Shown here piece after piece: positions 42,500 through 51,774 of a DNA stretch of 64,000 nucleotides. The notes beneath the pieces are model-generated. The model was not told where the DNA came from and searched no databases. It was given only the letters and a program-made list of their open reading frames with translations. Position numbers and translations under genes: made by a program. How positions within the stretch are numbered: position 1 is the stretch's first letter; every line of letters begins with the position of its first letter. Source of the DNA: Keratinibaculum paraultunense (GTDB lineage: Bacteria; Bacillota; Clostridia; Tissierellales; Tepidimicrobiaceae); NCBI RefSeq assembly GCF_016767175.1, contig NZ_CP068564.1:930001-994000 (forward strand), read 5' to 3'.

Positions 42500-43446
42500 C
42501 TAGATATTTTGTAGGTATAGATACTTCTTCATATACTACATCTTTAGCTGTGCTAGATGAAGATGATAATATTATATTAAATTTGTCTAAATTACTAAAA
42601 GTAGAAAAAGGGAAAAAAGGATTAAGACAACAAGAAGCAGTATTTCAGCATGTTCAAAATCTACCTCTATTAGTGGAACATATGACCGAACAAATTGATG
42701 TTATTAAAATAAAAAGTATTTCGTGTAGCACTAAGCCTAGAAATGTAAATGGATCTTATATGCCTGTTTTTGTAGTTGGTAAAGGACAGGCTTTTGTTTT
42801 GTCTAAAGTTTTAAATACAGATTATAATGAATTCAGTCATCAAGAAGGGCATATAGGGGCTGGATTAATATCTAGTAGTTTTAAAAATATTGAAAGTTTT
42901 ATAAGTCTTCATATTTCTGGAGGTACCACGGAATTATTATTAGTTAATAATAAAAAAAATTGTCTACAAATTGAAATAATAGGAGGTACTTTAGATATAA
43001 GTGTAGGTCAGCTTATAGATAGGATAGGGGTTTATGCGGGATTAAACTTTCCATCTGGAAAAAAGATGGATGAAATATCTAAGGAAGGTAGAAAATTAAA
43101 CTTAAATATTCCAGTAAGCATAAAAAATAGATTTTGGTTTAATTTATCAGGGATGGAAAATTATTTCAAGACATTAATTGAAAAAAATCAATATAAGTAT
43201 GAGGATATATTTAGATTATTGTTCCATACAATATCTAAATTTTTAATGCACATTATATTAAATGCATGTAATATTTATAATATACAAAATGTATTGATAA
43301 CAGGAGGAGTAGCTGCTAATACTTTTATAAGGAAAAATTTAAGCACAGAATTAACTAAAAGTGGTATAAATATATATTTCCCAAGTCCAAAATTATGTAC
43401 CGATAATGCAGTTGGTATAGCATATTTGGGAAAAATCAAAGAGTAA
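42496..43446 (+). CDS. Kae1/TsaD-like protein (O-sialoglycoprotein endopeptidase family paralogue)
   Basis: 316 residues of the ASKHA family. The phosphate motif FVGIDTSSYTTSLAV, the metal motif FSHQEGH near residue 113, LHISGGTTELLLV and VLITGGVAANTFIR are all present. True TsaD carries HxxxH in this place and makes t6A in tRNA; clostridia often have this shorter second member beside nusB and xseA, with unknown role. I would not call it TsaD. Coupled to nusB by a 4-base overlap. Confidence 0.85.
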   Translation: MTRYFVGIDTSSYTTSLAVLDEDDNIILNLSKLLKVEKGKKGLRQQEAVFQHVQNLPLLVEHMTEQIDVIKIKSISCSTKPRNVNGSYMPVFVVGKGQAFVLSKVLNTDYNEFSHQEGHIGAGLISSSFKNIESFISLHISGGTTELLLVNNKKNCLQIEIIGGTLDISVGQLIDRIGVYAGLNFPSGKKMDEISKEGRKLNLNIPVSIKNRFWFNLSGMENYFKTLIEKNQYKYEDIFRLLFHTISKFLMHIILNACNIYNIQNVLITGGVAANTFIRKNLSTELTKSGINIYFPSPKLCTDNAVGIAYLGKIKE

Positions 43447-43464
43447 ATTTAGTAGGTGATATTT

Positions 43465-44685
43465 TTGGGATTAAAACCATTAAAGGTAAGTGAAGTAAAT
43501 CAATATATTAAAAAGGTATTTTTAAATGATATAATTCTTTCTAGTATAAAAGTGGAAGGAGAAATTTCAAATTTTAAACATCACTATAGTGGGCATATGT
43601 ATTTTTCACTAAAAGATGAAAAAAGCAAGCTAAAGTGTGTAATGTTTAGATCAGATAATCAAACTGTAAATTTTCAACTAGAAGATGGATTAAAAGTTGT
43701 AATTACAGGCTATATTTCTGTTTATGAAAAAGAAGGGAATTATCAGCTTTATGCAAAGGAAATAGAAAAAAGTGGCATAGGTGATTTATTTATAGCTTTT
43801 GAAGAAATGAAAAATAAATTAGAAAAAGAAGGATTATTTGATCCAATAAACAAAAAAAATATACCTTCTATGCCTAAAAAAATTGGTGTAGTTACTTCTT
43901 CTACTGGAGCTGCTATTAGAGATATTATTACTGTAATAAAAAGAAGATATCCTATTGTAGATGTATTAATATATCCCGTATTGGTTCAAGGAGAACAAGC
44001 AGCTTGTGAAATATGTAAAGGTCTTTCATATTTAGATGAAAGGGATGATATTGATGTAATTATTACTGGACGTGGAGGAGGTTCAATGGAAGAATTATTT
44101 GCTTTTAATGATGAAAAAGTAGCAAGAACAATATTCTCTATGAATAAGCCAGTAATTTCAGCAGTAGGTCATGAAACTGATTTTACAATAGCAGATTTTG
44201 TTGCAGATTTAAGGGCACCTACTCCGTCAGTTGCAGCAGAATTAGCTACTCCAGAGTTAGACAAATTAAACGATAATTTAAAGGGAAAATTTAATAGATT
44301 AAATAAAAATTTTTTATATATTTTAAATAATAATTTTATTAAATTAAAATATATAAAAAGAGGTTTAATTTATTATAATCCTATCAATCAAATAAAAGAA
44401 AAAGCACAGGAGTTAGATAATATATTTAAGGATTTAACTAATTTAATATATAATAAAATCAATGAAAACAAGAATTATGTAAACAATCTATATAGTAAAA
44501 TTAACTATTTAAATCCAATGTCGTATTTAGAAAAAGGATATGGACTTTTATTAGATGAAAAAGGAGATATGATAACTAGTGTAAATGACATAAATCTTAA
44601 TCAAGGTTTATATTTAATAATGAAGGATGGTATGTTAACGTTAAAAGTGGTTAAAATTAGCAAAGGAGAGTTTTTGGATGAATAA
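43465..44685 (+). CDS. xseA: Exodeoxyribonuclease VII large subunit
   Basis: 406 residues: OB fold at the N-terminus (ILSSIKVEGEISNFKHHYSGHMYFSLKD), the catalytic core with VVTSSTGAAIRDIITVIKRRYP and DVIITGRGGGSMEELFAFN, then GHETDFTIADFVADLRAPTPSVAAEL, followed by a coiled coil. TTG 43465 preferred over GTG 43456, which lies in the AGGTGAT site. Overlaps xseB by 8 bases. Confidence 0.95.
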   Translation: MGLKPLKVSEVNQYIKKVFLNDIILSSIKVEGEISNFKHHYSGHMYFSLKDEKSKLKCVMFRSDNQTVNFQLEDGLKVVITGYISVYEKEGNYQLYAKEIEKSGIGDLFIAFEEMKNKLEKEGLFDPINKKNIPSMPKKIGVVTSSTGAAIRDIITVIKRRYPIVDVLIYPVLVQGEQAACEICKGLSYLDERDDIDVIITGRGGGSMEELFAFNDEKVARTIFSMNKPVISAVGHETDFTIADFVADLRAPTPSVAAELATPELDKLNDNLKGKFNRLNKNFLYILNNNFIKLKYIKRGLIYYNPINQIKEKAQELDNIFKDLTNLIYNKINENKNYVNNLYSKINYLNPMSYLEKGYGLLLDEKGDMITSVNDINLNQGLYLIMKDGMLTLKVVKISKGEFLDE

Positions 44686-44914
44686 TATGGATAATATGAC
44701 TTATGAAGAGGCACTAAAAGAATTAGAGGAAATTTTGGAAGCTTTGGAAAGTGAAGATATAACATTAGAAGATTCTGTTAAGAAGTTTAAAAGAGGGGTA
44801 GCTTTATACAACTATTGTAGTAAAATACTAAATAATATAGAAGGTGAAGTTAAGATATTAATTGAAGATAATGAAGGAAACATGCTAGAGGAAGATTTTC
44901 AAGTGGAGGTATAA
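44678..44914 (+). CDS. xseB: Exodeoxyribonuclease VII small subunit
   Basis: 78 residues: MTYEEALKELEEILEALESEDITLEDSVKKFKRGVALYNYC, the standard two-helix XseB pattern. AAGGAGAG is 9 bases before the ATG. Confidence 0.95.
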   Translation: MNNMDNMTYEEALKELEEILEALESEDITLEDSVKKFKRGVALYNYCSKILNNIEGEVKILIEDNEGNMLEEDFQVEV

Positions 44915-44918
44915 ATAA

Positions 44919-45791
44919 ATGACATTAGCAAAAAAACTTAATGAACTTAAAAATATAATAGATACTGAATTAGAGAAAATTTTTTATGGGAAAATCGGAT
45001 ATCAAGAGATTATATTTGATTCTATTAAATATAGCTTATTTACTGGTGGCAAGAGAGTAAGACCAATTTTATTGATTGAAAGTTGTAGGATGTTTAGTGA
45101 TGAGTATGAAAATGCTATACCTTTTTCACTAGCTATAGAGATGATACATACTTATTCCCTTATTCACGATGATCTTCCTTCAATGGATAATGATGATTTT
45201 AGAAGAGGTAAACCAACTAATCATAAAGTATTTGGTGAAGCTATAGCTATTTTAGCAGGTGACGGATTATTAAATCTAGCTTTTGAAACTATGCTTGATC
45301 ATACATTAAAGCATTCTAAAAATGTAAATGATTATATGAAATATACAAAAGCTATGAAAGAGATTGGAAATTACTCTGGAATATATGGAATGATAGGTGG
45401 TCAGGTTATAGATTTAATATCTAGTGAAATTCCAATGGATGAAGATAAGCTTATATTTATGTATAAATGTAAAACTGCTGCTTTAATACAAGCTTCTGTT
45501 GTAGCAGGTACAATATTGGGTGGGGGTAATAATAAGGATATAGAACATATGAGAAAATATGGTCTATATCTTGGATTGGCATATCAAATTAAAGATGATA
45601 TATTGGATATGAAAGAAGATAGTGAAATAAAAAAACTTACCTATTTAAGTTATCATGATGTAGATTATGCAAAAAGTAAAGTAATTGATTTTAGTAAAAA
45701 AGCTATTGATATTTTAAATAAATTTGCTGATAATAAAGATATTAGCTTTTTAGTGGAATTTACAAAAGAATTGACAGGAAGAAAGTACTAG
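44919..45791 (+). CDS. ispA: Geranylgeranyl/farnesyl diphosphate synthase
   Basis: 290 residues, trans-prenyltransferase. The first aspartate-rich motif is DDLPSMDND near residue 84 and the second DDILD near 226; GGKRVRPIL and YSLIHDDLP are the other hallmarks. It builds C15 (or longer) isoprenoid diphosphates for undecaprenyl and quinone synthesis. It ends about 8 bases before the OLE RNA promoter. Confidence 0.93.
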   Translation: MTLAKKLNELKNIIDTELEKIFYGKIGYQEIIFDSIKYSLFTGGKRVRPILLIESCRMFSDEYENAIPFSLAIEMIHTYSLIHDDLPSMDNDDFRRGKPTNHKVFGEAIAILAGDGLLNLAFETMLDHTLKHSKNVNDYMKYTKAMKEIGNYSGIYGMIGGQVIDLISSEIPMDEDKLIFMYKCKTAALIQASVVAGTILGGGNNKDIEHMRKYGLYLGLAYQIKDDILDMKEDSEIKKLTYLSYHDVDYAKSKVIDFSKKAIDILNKFADNKDISFLVEFTKELTGRKY

Positions 45792-45798
45792 ATACATA

Positions 45799-45827
45799 TT
45801 GAATAATTATAAATATTATGCTATAAT
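45799..45827 (+). promoter_or_regulatory. Promoter of OLE RNA
   Basis: TTGAAT (45799-45804), a 17-base spacer and a perfect TATAAT (45822-45827). Transcription would start near 45834, just before the GC-richer OLE sequence. Confidence 0.75.
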
Positions 45828-45835
45828 ATTTAATG

Positions 45836-46410
45836 AAAATAAGAGTGGCGCAGTATTCTAGTCAACACAGCTAATCTCGAGGGCGGGGCTAAAAATCCGT
45901 CGAAGGGCATATCGATGAAGTTCCTTGTTTCGGCTCGCAACGCCCAGTTGAGGGTCGATGCAGGGAGTAAGAAAGATGGGGCGATCTGCAATGGCATGCA
46001 GGCGTTGACCCTACTTTCGCGGAGACTTACCATTTGGGACGTGGTAAGATAAACCTAAGTGTTAATGAATAGCTACACTTAGAGTAGCCTGCCTTGAGTG
46101 ATTTAGGCGGATGATAAGTTCAACTATCATTGTGTGAAGGGCCCAAGCAATGATAGTTATGTTATCGAAACCTAAATTGCAAAAGAGGCTAAGGATTAGA
46201 CTGGTTGTAGAGGAAAACTCCTAGACTGCTCTTAGGAGAGGCATATTGAGGATTACAGTGCGGACTAAGTGGTAATCCAGCTCTACTGTTGGTGACACAG
46301 TAGTGATAAAATTAAAGGGAAACCGCTGTTATGGCGACATACAGTTTTTATCAGGGAAATCCTGCTGGACCTTAAGCCGTAAGATTTACTCAGTATGCTG
46401 CCATTCGTGT
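45836..46410 (+). ncRNA. ole: OLE RNA (ornate, large, extremophilic)
   Basis: A stretch of about 575 bases with no believable coding frame and far higher GC than its surroundings lies between ispA and oapA, the standard OLE location. Several segments I recognise as OLE-like occur: GAGGGCGGGGCTAAAAATCC, CGTCGAAGGGCATATCGATG, GAGGGTCGATGCAGGGAG, CAGGCGTTGACCCTACTTTC and, near the 3' end, GGGAAATCCTGCTGGACC. Long-range complementarity is visible, for example TTCAACTATCATTG (near 46120) with CAATGATAGTT (near 46149). OLE forms a membrane ribonucleoprotein with OapA and is linked to growth under cold, alcohol and metal-ion stress in Halalkalibacterium. Assignment rests on sequence memory, gene order and the OapA neighbour. 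Confidence 0.92.
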
Positions 46411-46452
46411 AGGCTGATAGTATAATATATATAATATACTATCAGCTTTTTA
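46411..46452 (+). terminator. Terminator at the 3' end of OLE RNA
   Basis: AGGCTGATAGTATA and TATACTATCAGCT pair around an AT-rich loop and are followed by TTTTT. The first arm begins directly after the last conserved OLE-like block; oapA translation starts 28 bases later, so partial read-through could feed oapA. Confidence 0.85.
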
Positions 46453-46479
46453 TTATATTGTGAAGGAGCTAATTATTAA

Positions 46480-47085
46480 ATGAATAAAAATGAAAACAGT
46501 AATTTTTCTAATAAATATAATATTAAATGGGTTAGTATGATAACAATTTGGACTTTTGTTATGGCTATAGTGTTTAGCATAATCACAGAGGGATTGGTAA
46601 AAAATTTAAATATATTTCTTGCATTTATAATACTTATAATTATCATATTTATTGGAATTTTTTTTGATATTATTGGTATTGCAGTTGCTACTGCAGATGA
46701 AAAACCTTTTCATGCTATGGCTGCCAATAAAGTGGAAGAAGCTAAATATGCAATAAAATTAATAAAAAATGCTGGACAAGTATCTAATTTTTGCAATGAT
46801 GTTATTGGGGATATAAGTGGAATTGTCAGTGGTGCAATAGGTAGTAGTATAATATATAAAATAATAAATATTTATGATATAAAAAATGGAACTTTATTGA
46901 GTATAATAATTACTTCTTTAGTAGCTTCTTTAACTGTAGGAGGCAAAGCCTTAGGAAAATCAGTTGCCATATCATATTCTGAGAAAATAATTTTTGAAAT
47001 AGCAAAAGTATTTAATTTCTTAGAAAAAAAATTTGGATTAACTATATTTTCTGATAAAAGGGATAATAAAAAAACAAAAAAGTGA
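46480..47085 (+). CDS. oapA: OLE-associated protein OapA
   Basis: 201 residues, integral membrane protein with about four helices: two near residues 18-40 and 47-70, and two near 110-130 and 140-160. The conserved central loop is DIIGIAVATADEKPFHAMAA ... AIKLIKNAGQVSNFCNDVIGDI, which is OapA-like. OapA binds OLE RNA and holds it at the membrane. Basic C-terminus (SDKRDNKKTKK). GAAGGAGC precedes the ATG; no gene lies between it and OLE. Confidence 0.9.
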   Translation: MNKNENSNFSNKYNIKWVSMITIWTFVMAIVFSIITEGLVKNLNIFLAFIILIIIIFIGIFFDIIGIAVATADEKPFHAMAANKVEEAKYAIKLIKNAGQVSNFCNDVIGDISGIVSGAIGSSIIYKIINIYDIKNGTLLSIIITSLVASLTVGGKALGKSVAISYSEKIIFEIAKVFNFLEKKFGLTIFSDKRDNKKTKK

Positions 47086-47111
47086 AAGAAATTGATATTT
47101 AGGAGGATTGT

Positions 47112-47915
47112 ATGGGAAAAAAAAGAGCGGATGTTGTTTTGTATGAGAAGGGATTAGCAGAATCTAGAGAAAAAGCTAAGAGATTTATTATGGAAGGTGC
47201 AGTATATATAGGAAATAGGAGGATTGATAAACCAGGTGAAAAGATTAGTGTAGATGCTCCTATTGAAATAAAAAAGAATCCATTGCCTTATGTAAGTAGA
47301 GGAGGATTAAAGTTAGAAAAAGCAATTAAATCATTCAATATAGATTTTAAAGATAAGGTTGCTATGGATATAGGTGCATCTACTGGTGGATTTACTGATT
47401 GTATGCTTCAACATGGAGCTAAGAAGGTATATGCATTAGATGTAGGGTATGGACAATTGGATTGGAAGTTGAGAGAGGATTCTAGAGTAATAGTCAAGGA
47501 AAGAACTAATATTAGATATGTTACAAAAGAAGATATAGAAGATGTATTTGATTTTATTACAATAGATGTTTCATTCATATCATTAAAATTAGTGTTGCCT
47601 GTAGCTAAAGAGCTATTGTCGGATTCAGGATATATAGTAGCTTTGATTAAACCTCAGTTTGAAGCAGGACCGGAAAAAGTAGGTAAAAAAGGCATAGTTA
47701 GGGATAAAGAAATCCATATAGAGGTTATAAAAGCTATAAAGCAATTTTGCAATTCCATAGATTTAAATATAATAGATTTAGATTATTCTCCGATAACAGG
47801 TTCTACTGGTAATATTGAATTTTTATCATATATTTCTAAAGATACGTATAAAAAATCTATTGACGATGAATATATTATAAATATTGTAGATAAAGCTCAT
47901 AAATTTTTAAAATAA
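47112..47915 (+). CDS. tlyA: TlyA family rRNA 2'-O-methyltransferase
   Basis: 267 residues: an N-terminal S4 RNA-binding domain (RADVVLYEKGLAESREKAKRFIMEG) and an FtsJ-like methyltransferase domain with VAMDIGASTGGFTDCMLQHGA, ITIDVSFISLK and LIKPQFEAGPEKVGKKGIVRD. It methylates cytidines of 16S and 23S rRNA. Follows oapA after 26 bases. Confidence 0.93.
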   Translation: MGKKRADVVLYEKGLAESREKAKRFIMEGAVYIGNRRIDKPGEKISVDAPIEIKKNPLPYVSRGGLKLEKAIKSFNIDFKDKVAMDIGASTGGFTDCMLQHGAKKVYALDVGYGQLDWKLREDSRVIVKERTNIRYVTKEDIEDVFDFITIDVSFISLKLVLPVAKELLSDSGYIVALIKPQFEAGPEKVGKKGIVRDKEIHIEVIKAIKQFCNSIDLNIIDLDYSPITGSTGNIEFLSYISKDTYKKSIDDEYIINIVDKAHKFLK

Positions 47916-47950
47916 TTTTATATTTTTTAGATAAGATTTAGGAGGGGAAA

Positions 47951-48403
47951 ATGAATAAATATACACGACAGAGGATTATTTTAAATTTGATTAATAAATA
48001 TGAAATAGAAACTCAGGAAGAGCTAGCAGAGCATTTATTAAAACAAGGAATAGATATAACTCAAGCTACTATTTCACGAGACATAAAGGAATTAAGACTT
48101 GTAAAAGTTCTGACTAATACAGGGAAATATAAATATGCAACTATAGATACTAGTCATAAGGGAATTTATCAAAGATTAAATAATATATTTAAATCTTCTG
48201 TTTTAAATGTAGAAGTGGCAGAAAATATTGTTGTAGTAAAGACTTTACCTGGTGCAGCTCAAGTTTGCGCATCAGCAATTGATAATTTTAATATAGAAGG
48301 TGTTGTAGGCACTATTGCAGGAGATGATACTATATTTGTTGCTATTCAGAATATAGATTTAATGGATCATGTTTTAACGAGTATACAAAATTTACTCAAA
48401 TAA
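47951..48403 (+). CDS. argR: Arginine repressor ArgR/AhrC
   Basis: 150 residues. N-terminal winged helix (KYTRQRIILNLINKYEIETQEELAEHLLKQGIDITQATISRDIKEL) and C-terminal hexamerisation domain with the arginine-binding GTIAGDDTIFVA. In this family position beside recN the gene is standard in clostridia. Confidence 0.95.
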   Translation: MNKYTRQRIILNLINKYEIETQEELAEHLLKQGIDITQATISRDIKELRLVKVLTNTGKYKYATIDTSHKGIYQRLNNIFKSSVLNVEVAENIVVVKTLPGAAQVCASAIDNFNIEGVVGTIAGDDTIFVAIQNIDLMDHVLTSIQNLLK

Positions 48404-48419
48404 TTTGGGGGTATAAATT

Positions 48420-50117
48420 ATGATAGTTGAGTTAAATATTAGTAACTTTGCTATTATAGATAATTTAAAAATTAATTTTACTGAAGGTTTTAATGTTATT
48501 ACTGGTGAAACAGGAGCAGGAAAATCCATAATAGCTGAAGGAATTAGTATGATTTTAGGTGGAAGAGCTAATAAAAATTTGGTAAAGACAGGGAAAGATA
48601 AAGCTATATTGGAAGGTTTATTTTATTTAGAAGAACCAGATAGTATTAATAAAATATTAGATGATTTTGGTATTGATAGAGATGAGAGTAATTATTTATT
48701 AATTTCAAGGGAGATATTTTCTGAAGGTGGAAGTGTATCAAGAATAAATGGACGAACTGTTACATTAACGATGTTAAATAAAATTACTTCCACTTTAGTA
48801 GACGTTCATGGGCAACATGAGCACCAATCATTATTAGATGTAAATAATCACATTAAGTTAGTTGATTCTTTTGGAGATGATAAATTAAAAGATCTATTGG
48901 AGCAAATTAAAAAGAAATATAAGGAATTAATGATAGAAAAAAAGAAACTTCAAGAATTATCTATGAATTCTTTAGAAAGAGATAGAGAAATTGATCTATT
49001 ACAATATCAATTAGATGAAATTGATAATGCTAATTTACTAGATTTAGATGAAGAGACTATATCTAAAGAATATATAAAGATGAACAATATAAAAGATATA
49101 GGTTGTAAATTAGCTGAAGTATCTAATATTCTAGATAATGAAGCTTATCATGGTTTTTCTTTAATAGACGGTGTTAATAGATGTGTAGCAATTTTAACGG
49201 AAATCACAGAATTTGATGATAGAATAAAGCAATACAATAAAATTATAGAAGATATAGGGTTTGATTTACAGGAATTATCAAGAGATATAAAAAATTATTT
49301 AGATAATATAGTTATAGATGAAGAAAAATTGGAATTTCTTGAAGGAAAATTAGATATGATAAATAGTCTTAAAAAAAAATATGGGAATACTGTAAAAGAT
49401 ATTCTAAAATATAGAGAATATGTATCTAATAGATTAGAAACGCTTATAAACAATGAACAGGAAATAAAGAAATCTAATGAAAAAATAAAGACTATAGAAG
49501 TGGAGTTATATAATTATTGTACTAAGTTAACTGAAATGAGAAAAAATATAAGTAAAGAAATTGAAGCTTCTGTAACCAAGGAATTGCATGAGTTAAATGT
49601 GCCAAATGCAATATTTAAAATAAATTTTGATAGATTAGAATATTTTTCACCTAATGGATGGGATAGAGTTGAATTTTTGATATCTACAAATAAAGGTGAA
49701 CCATTAAAACCATTGTCTAAAATTGTATCTGGTGGAGAAATGTCCAGAATAATGTTAGCATTTAAAACTATATTGGCTAATTATGATAATATATCTTGCT
49801 TAATATTTGATGAAATTGATGCTGGAATTAGTGGAAGAACAGCTCAAATAGTAGGAGAAAAGATAAAAATGTTATCCAATAATCATCAAATTATATGTAT
49901 ATCCCATTTACCTCAAATAGCTGCATTAGCAGATACTCATTTTATTATTGAAAAGGATTTTGTGAATGATAATACTATAACTAAAGTTCGTAGATTAAAT
50001 GAACAAGAGAGAATAGAAGAATTATCAAGATTATTGGGTGGAGTTGACTTAACAAATATTACAAAACTTCATGCAAAAGAAATGTTAGAGATGTCTAGAA
50101 TGTTAAAAAAGAAATAA
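48420..50117 (+). CDS. recN: DNA repair ATPase RecN
   Basis: 565 residues, SMC-like. Walker A TGETGAGKSIIAEGI near residue 30, a long coiled coil (about 150-390), then signature VSGGEMSRIMLAFK and Walker B LIFDEIDAGISGRTA. It acts early in double-strand break repair. Followed by a terminator. Confidence 0.96.
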   Translation: MIVELNISNFAIIDNLKINFTEGFNVITGETGAGKSIIAEGISMILGGRANKNLVKTGKDKAILEGLFYLEEPDSINKILDDFGIDRDESNYLLISREIFSEGGSVSRINGRTVTLTMLNKITSTLVDVHGQHEHQSLLDVNNHIKLVDSFGDDKLKDLLEQIKKKYKELMIEKKKLQELSMNSLERDREIDLLQYQLDEIDNANLLDLDEETISKEYIKMNNIKDIGCKLAEVSNILDNEAYHGFSLIDGVNRCVAILTEITEFDDRIKQYNKIIEDIGFDLQELSRDIKNYLDNIVIDEEKLEFLEGKLDMINSLKKKYGNTVKDILKYREYVSNRLETLINNEQEIKKSNEKIKTIEVELYNYCTKLTEMRKNISKEIEASVTKELHELNVPNAIFKINFDRLEYFSPNGWDRVEFLISTNKGEPLKPLSKIVSGGEMSRIMLAFKTILANYDNISCLIFDEIDAGISGRTAQIVGEKIKMLSNNHQIICISHLPQIAALADTHFIIEKDFVNDNTITKVRRLNEQERIEELSRLLGGVDLTNITKLHAKEMLEMSRMLKKK

Positions 50118-50131
50118 AATTTTATTTGATT

Positions 50132-50166
50132 AAAAAAGCATTTTACAATTGTAAAATGCTTTTTTA
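50132..50166 (+). terminator. Terminator after recN
   Basis: AAAAAAGCATTTTACAA and TTGTAAAATGCTTTTTT form a perfect stem with T tail; it also works on the - strand. Confidence 0.92.
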
Positions 50167-50319
50167 ATTTCCAGTAATTAGTAATAGGTAATTTACTTAA
50201 CATTTTTATAAAAATTTTAAAGAATAAATACTATGGAAAAAGGCTAAATTATATTTACGCAAATAATATTTTTTTATGGAGGTGAATTGATATAAGGGAG
50301 ATTAGAGGAGTGATTGTAC

Positions 50320-51636
50320 TTGTATAAATATGGTGATAATAGAAGATTATTTTCTTTATTTGTTATAGTATTAGCTTTTTCTTATGTAATTCAAATTTCA
50401 GCTGTATTTTATCATCCTACAGAGATTAAAATCGCAAAAGGTGAAGATAGCAATATAGAAGTATTATTTCCATTTTCTTTAAGTGCACCATACAATGATG
50501 ATACTATAGTACAATCAACTTATAAAGAGAGTTCTACTAATAACTTTAAAAAAATTTATAAAATAAATGCAGTAGATTCAGGGGAAGCAAAACTTCAATT
50601 AAAACTTTTAGGTTTAATACCAGTAAAAAGATTTGATATAAATGTAGTGGATAGAGATGTTTTAGTACCTGGAGGAAATGCCATAGGTGTAAGGTTAAAT
50701 ACAAAAGGAGTGCTAGTGGTTGCTGTAACAGATGTTATTGGAATAGATGGAGAAAGATATAGTCCAGCTAAAGATGCAGGAATTAAAAACGGTGATAGTA
50801 TATTAGAGTTAAATAATATAAAAATAAAAGATGCTGAACATTTAGTAGAATTATTAAATCAAATAACAGAAGATAAGGTAAAAATATTAGTAGAACGAAA
50901 TAAAATTAAATATGAAACAGAGATTAAACCTGTTAAAAGTATACAAGATAATTGTTTTAGACTAGGGATTTGGGTACGCGATAAAACTGCTGGTGTTGGA
51001 ACTCTTACTTTTTATGATGAAAATAGTAAAATATTTGGTGCATTAGGACATGGAATTGCAGATATTGATACAGGTAACTTATTAGATATAGAGTACGGTA
51101 AGATAATGAATGCAAAAATATCAAATATTGAACAAGGTAAAAAAGGAAACCCAGGAGAAATAAAAGGAGTTTTTTATGAAACAGAGAATTTATTAGGAGA
51201 AATAAACAAAAATTCTCCTTTTGGCATATATGGGATAATAAGTGATGATTTTATAAAGAATAATAATGTAAAACCCATGCCTATCGGATTTAAAGAAGAA
51301 GTAAAGGAAGGAAAAGCATATATACTGACTACTATTGATGAAGATAAAGTTGAAAAGTTTGAAGTAAATATATTGAAAGTACAAAATCAACAATGTCCAA
51401 ATCAAAAAAGTATGACCATAAAAGTAACAGACAAGAGACTTCTGCAAAAAACTGGAGGAATAGTTCAAGGCATGAGTGGAAGCCCTATTATACAAGATGG
51501 AAAGATTATCGGAGCTATAACTCATGTATTTGTAAATGATCCTACAAAAGGATATGGAGTTTATATTGAATGGATGCTAGATCAAATTAAACCTGAATAT
51601 CAATTAAATGAAAAATATGTAGAGTTTAAAAAATAG
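50320..51636 (+). CDS. spoIVB: SpoIVB peptidase
   Basis: 438 residues. N-terminal membrane segment (about 10-28), a PDZ domain (VTDVIGIDGERYSPAKDAGIKNGDSILELNN) and the S55 serine peptidase domain with GALGHGIADIDTG (catalytic His) and GIVQGMSGSPIIQDGKIIGAITHV (catalytic Ser). SpoIVB is secreted from the forespore and triggers pro-sigma-K processing, so it is functionally tied to the split sigK upstream. TTG 50320 is favoured (GAGGAG at 9 bases) over TTG 50314. Confidence 0.94.
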   Translation: MYKYGDNRRLFSLFVIVLAFSYVIQISAVFYHPTEIKIAKGEDSNIEVLFPFSLSAPYNDDTIVQSTYKESSTNNFKKIYKINAVDSGEAKLQLKLLGLIPVKRFDINVVDRDVLVPGGNAIGVRLNTKGVLVVAVTDVIGIDGERYSPAKDAGIKNGDSILELNNIKIKDAEHLVELLNQITEDKVKILVERNKIKYETEIKPVKSIQDNCFRLGIWVRDKTAGVGTLTFYDENSKIFGALGHGIADIDTGNLLDIEYGKIMNAKISNIEQGKKGNPGEIKGVFYETENLLGEINKNSPFGIYGIISDDFIKNNNVKPMPIGFKEEVKEGKAYILTTIDEDKVEKFEVNILKVQNQQCPNQKSMTIKVTDKRLLQKTGGIVQGMSGSPIIQDGKIIGAITHVFVNDPTKGYGVYIEWMLDQIKPEYQLNEKYVEFKK

Positions 51637-51642
51637 ACTTTT

Positions 51643-51668
51643 AAATAGGCTTTAAGCCTATTTTTTTT
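51643..51668 (+). terminator. Terminator after spoIVB
   Basis: AAATAGGCTTTAAGCCTATTT, perfectly self-complementary, followed by a T run. Confidence 0.9.
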
Positions 51669-51696
51669 AAGAGATAAAGATTTTTTAAAAAATAGA

Positions 51697-51724
51697 AGGA
51701 AACTATAATTCTTTGTCGAATAGT
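51697..51724 (+). promoter_or_regulatory. Spo0A box and possible sigma-H promoter of spo0A
   Basis: TGTCGAA at 51714-51720 is a perfect 0A box (TGNCGAA). The same region carries AAGGAAAC and, 14 bases on, GAAT, which resembles a sigma-H promoter. Both would fit autoregulated, stationary-phase spo0A expression, as known in Bacillus. Confidence 0.45.
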
Positions 51725-51774
51725 TAAATATACAAATAAAATTATATTTTTCGAGAAACAGGGGGGTATTTTAG

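Noticed and set aside
45830-46033. 67-residue - strand frame within the OLE region
   Set aside because: It arises from the GC-richer structured RNA; no ribosome-binding site, odd composition.
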